A stretch of 11,179 bases of DNA from an uncultured bacterium (lineage in GTDB: Bacteria; Patescibacteriota; Minisyncoccia; Phycocordibacterales; PALSA-1337), in the NCBI GenBank assembly GCA_903905325.1, contig CAIVGA010000062.1:1-11179 (forward strand). Reading direction: 5' to 3'. The first letter of the stretch is position 1, and every line of letters begins with the position of its first letter. Below are positions 6,118 through 11,179 of this stretch, piece by piece. The position numbers were made by a program, and so were the translations under genes. The notes below the pieces were generated by a model that did not search any database, had not been told where the DNA came from, and worked only from the letters and a program-made list of their open reading frames with translations.

Positions 6118-6450
6118 CTATTGGACATGCGAAGGTGTCGGCAACATACTATTTACCGCACTTGTAGACTGGTTGGCACTGGTGGTTGGTCCTGCTTTCA
6201 AAATATTTATTGCTGGAGTCCAAATATAATTCACGAAAATGTTCCAAAGATATGTTACAGGAGTTTCTAGCCAGTTATTCCAGACGTTGGTTATCACTTC
6301 CCCAACATAGCTAAAATTGTCTTGCGTGGTAGGTGATGTGGCAATAGATCTAAGGTTGTATCCAAAGTAACTAAGAATAAGAAGTGCTATAACTATAATA
6401 ATAATTGTCTGAATAATTCCCTTGTTCATTGGTATATTAAAAAGATTCAT
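6118..6450 (-). CDS. Small single-pass membrane protein with tryptophan-rich repeat, function unknown
   Basis: A 110-residue protein that I do not recognise as a named family. It has a short N-terminus, one strong membrane helix (about residues 11-29), a linker (about 33-47), then an aromatic, amphipathic stretch (about 48-86), and a Ser/Thr/Pro tail. The aromatic stretch holds an imperfect internal repeat of about 17 residues: VWNNWLETPVTYL near 56-68 and WNIFVNYIWTPAINIL near 69-84, both with Trp clusters followed by Thr-Pro. With the N-terminal charge pattern the tail is probably outside the cell, where the aromatic helices could lie on the membrane surface. Small anchor-plus-amphipathic-helix proteins occur widely in Parcubacteria without a known role. 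A perfect TATAAT lies 27 bases before its ATG, inside the end of the M23 gene, so it may be transcribed on its own as well as by read-through. Confidence 0.72.
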   Translation of the reverse strand: MNLFNIPMNKGIIQTIIIIVIALLILSYFGYNLRSIATSPTTQDNFSYVGEVITNVWNNWLETPVTYLWNIFVNYIWTPAINILKAGPTTSANQSTSAVNSMLPTPSHVQ

Positions 6451-6476
6451 AATGATGATATTTAGCTTATGTTTAC

Positions 6477-6482
6477 ATTATA
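6477..6482 (-). promoter_or_regulatory. Candidate -10 (TATAAT) for the small membrane protein gene
   Basis: A perfect TATAAT on the minus strand lies 27 bases upstream of the ATG at 6450, just past the M23 stop codon. The base 17 positions further upstream begins TGTCAT, a poor -35, and that part lies within the 3' end of the M23 gene. Confidence 0.45.
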
Positions 6483-6491
6483 TCGTGATGC

Positions 6492-7784
6492 CTATAAATA
6501 TGACAGTGGATTAAGATAGGCTTCAAAAGGAGCTACTGGAATGATGGCATTATGGCAATTTTTACTCGAAGTTAGCGGACCAATGACCACACCTTGAGTC
6601 GCATAGACACCAAAATGCAAGTGTGGACCAGTTGTATAACCAGTATTACCACTATAACCAATTAATTGACCGGTACTAACCATTGATCCAACTGAAACTG
6701 ATTGAACGGATAAATGAGCGTAAAGTGTCGAAAGACCATTGTTGTGTTTGACCATTATCCATTTTCCAAACGAATAACATCCTGGAATGAGATCTGTGTT
6801 ACCTATTCCAGAAACAACTCCAGTTAAAGCAGCTTTTACTGGTGTACCAATAGTGGCACGGAAATCAACTCCCGTATGACCTTTTCCATTATAAATTTGT
6901 GGATTAGCTGTAGAAAACGATGTGTTTCCAAAGTATTGGGTAATAGTAATACTGTCCAGCGGCCATGATAAAACCCCTGAACCAGTATGTGGCAGCTTAT
7001 TTGGATCGACATTGTTTTTTAATTGAGATTGTAAATTGAGCAATTCATTCTCAAAGTTATCCTTGAGTCTAGCTTTTTCGGCCATGATAATCTGATACTG
7101 AGATTCTGATTGTTTTGTATCCTTAAGTAGTTTAGTTTCAGCCGCCGCCGTAGATACCACAACAGCTTTTTGGTCATTTAGCTGTTTATTTAATGCTATA
7201 AGATTTGCTCGAGCTTTTTCTTTACTGGTTTTTGATGACTCAAAACCAGCCTTCGCCTCTGATAAATCATTTATATGACTATAAATCTCATTCTGAAGTA
7301 TTCCTAACTCATCCAAAGAACTAATGACTTGTGAAATCGATTTACTACCTAATAAAATATTATATATTGAAATATCGCCGTGCTGTTGTATCGAATTAAA
7401 TGTATTTACAATAATTTTTTTGTCATATGATATTGTATCAGTATGTTTTATAATTTTAGATGACAAATCTTGGATTTCGAGATTTTGATCAGCAATTTTA
7501 GCTTCTGTAACTTTTATGTTGTCTGCTAGTTTCTTCTGAGTCAGTTGGAGTGACTTAATTGTAGAAGACAATGAATTAGCTTGCGTGTCCAATGTATTAA
7601 TTTGGCTTTGATAATTGGCGATTTCTTTTTCGAGATTGGCGATATCTTGATTGTGCTGATCAATTTGCTGTTTAATATTAGATGTTGTTACGGTTGTGAT
7701 CTGTGCAAATACTTTACATTGAAAACAGATAGTAAATAAACCAATAATGAAAATTAGAAGAAAGCTATAACAATATTTGGTCAT
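6492..7784 (-). CDS. Secreted coiled-coil M23 (LytM/EnvC-type) peptidoglycan endopeptidase
   Basis: A 430-residue exported protein. Signal peptide at about 1-28 (hydrophobic LLIFIIGLFTI, probable cleavage after VFA). Long coiled-coil segments at about 35-120 and 160-260 are full of Gln, Asn, Lys and Glu heptads. A C-terminal M23 domain spans about 275-410. The metallopeptidase residues are complete: His303 and Asp307 in GHTGVDF and His390 in HLH as zinc ligands, with His357 (YAHLS) and His388 as catalytic histidines. This suggests an active enzyme that cuts peptide cross-links in peptidoglycan. In EnvC, by contrast, the same layout is an inactive amidase activator, so a regulatory coil controlling the domain is plausible. 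No lipobox is seen despite two Cys in the signal region. The ATG begins 5 bases after the gltX stop, so the two genes are almost certainly cotranscribed. Confidence 0.94.
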   Translation of the reverse strand: MTKYCYSFLLIFIIGLFTICFQCKVFAQITTVTTSNIKQQIDQHNQDIANLEKEIANYQSQINTLDTQANSLSSTIKSLQLTQKKLADNIKVTEAKIADQNLEIQDLSSKIIKHTDTISYDKKIIVNTFNSIQQHGDISIYNILLGSKSISQVISSLDELGILQNEIYSHINDLSEAKAGFESSKTSKEKARANLIALNKQLNDQKAVVVSTAAAETKLLKDTKQSESQYQIIMAEKARLKDNFENELLNLQSQLKNNVDPNKLPHTGSGVLSWPLDSITITQYFGNTSFSTANPQIYNGKGHTGVDFRATIGTPVKAALTGVVSGIGNTDLIPGCYSFGKWIMVKHNNGLSTLYAHLSVQSVSVGSMVSTGQLIGYSGNTGYTTGPHLHFGVYATQGVVIGPLTSSKNCHNAIIPVAPFEAYLNPLSYL

Positions 7785-7789
7785 CGAGC

Positions 7790-9286
7790 TTATAATTCCT
7801 TGAGCTTTTCAAGCGCTTTATCGATTCGTTCTAAGGTTTCAACTTTACCCAAGATATACGCACACACAAATGGGTCTGGAGATTTTTCCTGACCTGTGAG
7901 AGCCATGCGTAAAGGCCAAAGTACGTTCCCCTTCCCTGCTGTTTCTGCATATGGCCAGAGGGCTAATTTGATTGACTCGGATGAAAAAGTTTTTTCAGCC
8001 AAACCAGAAATAATTTCTTTGACTTTTTTCAGGTGTGTTATGGATGCAACAGGATCCGGTTCCTTTTTCCAGAGAAGCATCTCCGAAGAATAGACAGGTA
8101 ATTCCTTTATAAAACCAAGCTCACCTTTGGGACTTAAAATATCCATCACATCACTCATTTTTATAACCTTTTCTCTCAAAGTTGGTACTGCTCGTTTGAA
8201 TACAGGACTACTTGTAGAAAGCCATTCTGGCAAATATATACTTGCATGACTAGCAAAATTTTCTGAAGAGAGCTTGGCGATATACTGATGATTGAACCAA
8301 GCCAATTTTTCTTCATTAAAAGAACCACCTGCTCGCTGAATTTTCTCAATTTCAAAGGCCTTTATGAGTTCTTCTTTTGAAAATAACTCTTGTGTAGTTC
8401 CCGGATTCCAACCAATGAGAGCGAGCAAATTCAATACTGCTTCTGGTAAGAAGCCTTCGGTTCTATATTCAAGAACATCCTTGGCGCCATCACGTTTACC
8501 AAGTTTCTTCGTGTGATCTTCACGTAAAATTGGTGGCAGTGTGACAAAAACGGGTGGTTTTATTTCTAATGCATCATATAAGCTAAGAAAACGAGGTGTG
8601 CTAGAGATAAATTCATCAGCACGCAAAATATGAGTGACTGACATATTTAGATCATCTATGATGTGTGCGAAATTATATGTAGGAAAGCCATCACTCTTTA
8701 TCAAAATAAAATCATCCAAAGCCTCCTCTCCAGCCTCTAAATTGCCGCGAACTGCATCGTACCAATGATACTTCTTTATTTCCGGAACTTTGAAGCGTAA
8801 AGGTTTTGTCCCATCCCAAGTCTCGAATGTTTTGGGACGGTGATTCCTATAAAGAAAAGGCTGTTTGTTGGCTTCGGCCTGTTTACGAAATTCTTCTACT
8901 TCTGCTGGTGTATATGGATCTGGGTATGCATAGCCTTTGTCGATCAATTTCTGTGCAAAAATACGATATGTCAGAAGGCGTTCGGATTGTACACACGATC
9001 CAAAAGGTCCCGGTTTATCTGGACCATAATCCCAATCTATCCCCAGCCATTTTAACGACTGTGAAATATGTTCTATAGAACCTTTAACTTCACGATCCTT
9101 ATCTGTATCTTCAATTCGAAGAATAAATGTGCCATTATTTTTTTTCGCCAATAGATAAGCAAAAAGAGCTGTGCGTATACTACCAATATGCATAAAACCT
9201 GTTGGTGATGGAGCAAAACGTGTTACAACCTTAACATTATTATCTGCGCCTATATTATTAGTATCTATAATTGGGGTATTTATCAT
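7790..9286 (-). CDS. gltX: Glutamyl-tRNA synthetase
   Basis: Class Ic synthetase charging tRNA-Glu, 498 residues from the chosen start. The HIGH motif is in FAPSPTGFMHIGSIRTALFAYLLAKK (HIGS at 33-36). The KMSKS loop reads KLGKR (261-265) in place of the usual KLSKR. The helical anticodon-binding domain follows and ends with the typical GKGNVLWPLRMALTG block. The cysteines of the zinc-binding insertion seen in E. coli GluRS are absent, as in many bacteria. It may be non-discriminating if the genome relies on GatCAB for Gln-tRNA; that cannot be seen here. A TTG 30 bases upstream (9316) is in frame but lies in the T-tract of the preceding terminator and upstream of the -10 box, so the ATG at 9286 is preferred. 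About 17 residues still precede the usual N-terminus (VKVVTRFAPSPTG). The M23 gene follows after 5 bases. Confidence 0.95.
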   Translation of the reverse strand: MINTPIIDTNNIGADNNVKVVTRFAPSPTGFMHIGSIRTALFAYLLAKKNNGTFILRIEDTDKDREVKGSIEHISQSLKWLGIDWDYGPDKPGPFGSCVQSERLLTYRIFAQKLIDKGYAYPDPYTPAEVEEFRKQAEANKQPFLYRNHRPKTFETWDGTKPLRFKVPEIKKYHWYDAVRGNLEAGEEALDDFILIKSDGFPTYNFAHIIDDLNMSVTHILRADEFISSTPRFLSLYDALEIKPPVFVTLPPILREDHTKKLGKRDGAKDVLEYRTEGFLPEAVLNLLALIGWNPGTTQELFSKEELIKAFEIEKIQRAGGSFNEEKLAWFNHQYIAKLSSENFASHASIYLPEWLSTSSPVFKRAVPTLREKVIKMSDVMDILSPKGELGFIKELPVYSSEMLLWKKEPDPVASITHLKKVKEIISGLAEKTFSSESIKLALWPYAETAGKGNVLWPLRMALTGQEKSPDPFVCAYILGKVETLERIDKALEKLKEL

Positions 9287-9305
9287 GACGTTTGTTTGTA
9301 CGTGT

Positions 9306-9311
9306 ATTATA
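9306..9311 (-). promoter_or_regulatory. Candidate -10 (TATAAT) for gltX
   Basis: A perfect TATAAT on the minus strand lies 19 bases before the chosen ATG and only 3 bases after the T-tract of the upstream terminator. No convincing -35 is seen because that position falls in the terminator stem. It would give a leader of about 13 bases. Confidence 0.5.
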
Positions 9312-9314
9312 ATC

Positions 9315-9336
9315 AAAAAAACCGAGTTTGTCTCGG
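9315..9336 (-). terminator. Intrinsic terminator of the DUF7282-like gene
   Basis: Read on the minus strand: CCGAG (9336-9332), loop ACAAA, CTCGG (9326-9322), then seven T (9321-9315). It lies 34 bases after the stop codon at 9371. The stem is preceded on the minus strand by AAAAAG, so it could also act weakly for plus-strand transcripts. It is the clearest terminator in the window. Confidence 0.85.
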
Positions 9337-9370
9337 CTTTTTCGAAAGAAGCAAATATAATTTACCCCTA

Positions 9371-9883
9371 CTAACCCTTGACTTCCAGTGAGGCAGAAGC
9401 TGTTGCGTGGAATGGCTTCATAACAACACTTCCAGAGGCATCAGTAATGGCGGCGTTGACTGATTGACTGAAAGTTTTGTCGCTACTACTTCCAGAATAC
9501 AAAACAGCATAATAAAGAGAACCGTCAATCATTGGTTCAGTAAGAGTAACTTTGACTGGAACTGTACCAGCTGCTGCATAAGAAGATCCAATAACTGCAC
9601 CAGGTTTACCGTTTAAATCTTTTTGAATAACAACCCATGCTCCACTAGTTGTCTGAACCGATGAAACAAAAACCACATTTCCAGGATACTGATCAGTCAT
9701 AATAATTCGACTGATATTTGCAACAGGAACAGTGTTTGTTACTGTATTGTCTACTACATTTGGTATCGACTCTGCATTCTTATTACTAAATACCATAAAA
9801 CCGACAATAATAATAACAATAATAATTATTGCAGTTACAATCCACTGCCATGTCTTTATACCACTTTGAACTTGAGGCTCCAT
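9371..9883 (-). CDS. Single-anchor extracytoplasmic protein resembling DUF7282
   Basis: A 170-residue protein with a short cytoplasmic N-terminus, one very hydrophobic membrane helix (about 13-32, mostly Ile and Val), a Thr/Val/Asn linker (about 38-55) and a beta-rich outer domain (about 56-135). The domain pattern, RIIMTDQYPGNVVFVSSVQTTSGAWVVIQKD followed by a Gly-rich turn, VIGSS, a strand with VPVKVTL and LYYAVLYSG, resembles the DUF7282 domain seen in archaeal and CPR surface proteins. That match is from memory of the pattern and was not searched. No catalytic residues are evident. It is probably a surface or adhesive component. It is flanked by its own extended -10 upstream and a strong terminator downstream, so it is a single-gene unit between murG and gltX. 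Confidence 0.8.
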   Translation of the reverse strand: MEPQVQSGIKTWQWIVTAIIIIVIIIVGFMVFSNKNAESIPNVVDNTVTNTVPVANISRIIMTDQYPGNVVFVSSVQTTSGAWVVIQKDLNGKPGAVIGSSYAAAGTVPVKVTLTEPMIDGSLYYAVLYSGSSSDKTFSQSVNAAITDASGSVVMKPFHATASASLEVKG

Positions 9884-9928
9884 ATATATTTATAAAATAT
9901 TAAGATTGATAAATCGACTTGAAATCCT

Positions 9929-9937
9929 ATTATACCA
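9929..9937 (-). promoter_or_regulatory. Extended -10 promoter for the DUF7282-like gene
   Basis: The minus strand reads TGGTATAAT: a perfect TATAAT with the upstream TGN element that can replace a -35. It lies 45 bases before the ATG at 9883, in the 78-base gap after murG. A weak TTTTGT lies at the -35 position. Confidence 0.65.
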
Positions 9938-9961
9938 CGGAATAACTTCTAACAAAAATTA

Positions 9962-11095
9962 CTATTTCTCATGTTCCAAAGCCACCGCCAGAATTGCATC
10001 TGCAATAACTTTGGCACTATCAATCCTGCCAAACATTGAAGCTTGTCGACTCATGGTTGCACTTATATTGGGGTTGGTACATATACGGTCAATCTCTTCT
10101 ATCAATACGTGAGTTGATAGATTATTTTCCTCAATCATCGAAGCGGCACCGCTCTTGGCATAGGCGAAGGCATTGGCGGTCTGATCATGGCTTATAGAAT
10201 TTGGTAAAGGAATGATAATTGATGGTTTGCCCCATACTGCGATTTCAAAAATAGTTGAACCGGCTCGTGAGACAATAATATTAGCTACACCAGCAGACAT
10301 ACGTAAGGCCAACTCATTCAAGTAATCAAAAGGGTGGTAGCGGTAGGCATACGGATGATCTTTCAAAATAACAGCGGTTGTATCAGTGATCTCTTTGATG
10401 TTTGCACGACCTACCTGATGAACGATTTGATATCGATTGAGTAATTCTGGCAAAGCTTCAACAACGATATCGTTAATATTTTGTGAACCTTGAGAACCAC
10501 CCAAGACTACAACTATAGGTGTTTTTTCCTCTAACTTGAGGAATTCATGTGCGCCATTGGTCAAAGGTTGCATTATGTCTTTTCTAATAGGATTACCTGT
10601 ATAGGCGATGACACCTTCTTTAGCCTTGAAATGTTTTGCAGCGTCTTCATAGGAAATAGCAATTTTTCTTGCAAACTTACCTGCCCAAGCGTTAACTCTA
10701 CCAGGCATACTATCTGATTCATGAATTACGACAGGGATTCGCAAAACCCTTGCCGCAAAAAGTGCTGGAAAACTTCCATAACCACCTTTTCCAAAAATAA
10801 CATCTGGATATAAAGAATATATTTTCCACACCGCTATTAGACATCCATAGACCGTCTTGAAGGCATCAAAAATGTTCAAAACTGAAAAATATCGCCTAAC
10901 CTTCCCTGCTGGAATATAAATATACTGTAATTCATTATCAAACAAGGCCCTAGCGTTATATTTCGTCGGTGCCATATAATACATTTGCGGAGGTAATATT
11001 TTACGAATCTTTGTTTCTTCCTGAATAGCCTGAGAAATAGCAATAATTGGATAAAAATGACCACCAGTCCCACCACCTGTAAATAAGATTTTCAT
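9962..11095 (-). CDS. murG: UDP-GlcNAc:undecaprenyl-PP-MurNAc-pentapeptide transferase (MurG)
   Basis: Family 28 glycosyltransferase that adds GlcNAc to lipid I to make lipid II on the inner face of the membrane. Length is 377 residues; most homologues are 350-380. Visible motifs in order: GGGTGGH at 7-13, the N-terminal acceptor-side loop; GKGGY at 102-106; HESDSMPGRVN at 125-135, the counterpart of HEQNxxPGxxN; GGSQG at 199-203, a Rossmann-type loop of the donor domain; SRAGSTIFEI at 276-285 with the conserved Glu284; and HDQTANA at 303-309 contacting the sugar nucleotide. Glu126 in HES and Glu284 are intact, so an active enzyme is expected. A full MurG implies the organism makes its own peptidoglycan. 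The upstream neighbour (often ftsW or another mur gene) is outside the window. No promoter or Shine-Dalgarno is evident; a hairpin lies about 34 bases before the ATG. Confidence 0.96.
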   Translation of the reverse strand: MKILFTGGGTGGHFYPIIAISQAIQEETKIRKILPPQMYYMAPTKYNARALFDNELQYIYIPAGKVRRYFSVLNIFDAFKTVYGCLIAVWKIYSLYPDVIFGKGGYGSFPALFAARVLRIPVVIHESDSMPGRVNAWAGKFARKIAISYEDAAKHFKAKEGVIAYTGNPIRKDIMQPLTNGAHEFLKLEEKTPIVVVLGGSQGSQNINDIVVEALPELLNRYQIVHQVGRANIKEITDTTAVILKDHPYAYRYHPFDYLNELALRMSAGVANIIVSRAGSTIFEIAVWGKPSIIIPLPNSISHDQTANAFAYAKSGAASMIEENNLSTHVLIEEIDRICTNPNISATMSRQASMFGRIDSAKVIADAILAVALEHEK

Positions 11096-11128
11096 GGTTA
11101 AATGCTATAAATTATTTAGCTAATCAAT

Positions 11129-11154
11129 TACCTCGGGGCAGAGCCCACGAGGTA
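11129..11154. repeat. GC-rich hairpin upstream of murG, possible dispersed repeat
   Basis: TACCTCG-GGGC (11129-11139), loop AGA, GCCC-A-CGAGGTA (11143-11154) forms a stem of 7 plus 4 pairs with one bulged base. It is much more GC-rich than its surroundings and is followed by CTCGAGGCC, which offers a second, competing 4-bp pairing (CGAG with CTCG). No T-tract follows on the minus strand (TAATTGATT), so it does not look like a simple terminator. It may be a genome-wide intergenic repeat or the end of an element cut by the window edge. Confidence 0.5.
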
Positions 11155-11179
11155 TGTCTCGAGGCCTGACCTAAGTGAG

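Noticed and set aside
9287..9316. N-terminal extension of GluRS from TTG at 9316
   Set aside because: The TTG lies in the terminator T-tract and upstream of a TATAAT box; the ATG at 9286 is better placed.
1..11179. CRISPR array, transposon or prophage
   Set aside because: No regularly spaced direct repeats, transposase, integrase or phage structural genes are seen.

Overview
The window reads as ordinary chromosome from an AT-rich bacterium with a small, compact genome, most likely a Candidate Phyla Radiation (Patescibacteria) member of the Parcubacteria/Paceibacteria kind. This placement is inferred from gene content. Intergenic gaps are short, none of the starts examined has a recognisable Shine-Dalgarno sequence, and there are several short one-membrane-anchor proteins with no clear relatives. 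bL9 is present, which fits Parcubacteria better than Microgenomates-type lineages. TGA is used as a stop (end of the 522-770 gene), which argues against the recoded Gracilibacteria/Absconditabacteria.

Left part (1-3104): the 3' end of tryptophanyl-tRNA synthetase (+) is followed by a small coiled-coil protein preceded by competing inverted repeats. These converge on a minus-strand pair, a CorA-like transporter then cysteinyl-tRNA synthetase. The CorA-like protein lacks the family's GMN motif.

Middle (3105-6117): a 67-bp divergent region holding an AGTATATACT palindrome separates the transporter from a plus-strand pair, a membrane-anchored S41/Ctp protease and ribosomal protein bL9. bL9 converges on bL27 (-). 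A 258-bp intergenic region then carries a probable bL27 promoter, a perfect 9-bp hairpin with a nearby repeated half-site, and a near-consensus promoter (TTGACA-N17-TAAACT) for a lysozyme/SLT-fold protein. That gene has a 9-codon leader ORF overlapping its start by ATGA.

Right part (6118-11179): all genes are on the minus strand. In transcription order they are murG (lipid II synthesis), a single-anchor extracytoplasmic protein resembling DUF7282, gltX (glutamyl-tRNA synthetase), a coiled-coil M23 endopeptidase, and a small tryptophan-rich membrane protein. The DUF7282-like gene has an extended -10 upstream and a clear intrinsic terminator downstream. The -10 of gltX lies immediately after that terminator's T-tract, which moves the gltX start to the ATG at 9286.

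The content combines translation (three aminoacyl-tRNA synthetases, bL9, bL27) with cell-wall building and remodelling (MurG, M23 peptidase, SLT-like enzyme, Ctp protease). There are no transposases, phage genes, CRISPR arrays, tRNAs or rRNAs. I did not find a clear new multi-gene system. The best leads are the GMN-less CorA, the competing hairpins before the coiled-coil gene, the leader-ORF or frameshift arrangement at the SLT-like gene, and the uncharacterised small membrane proteins.
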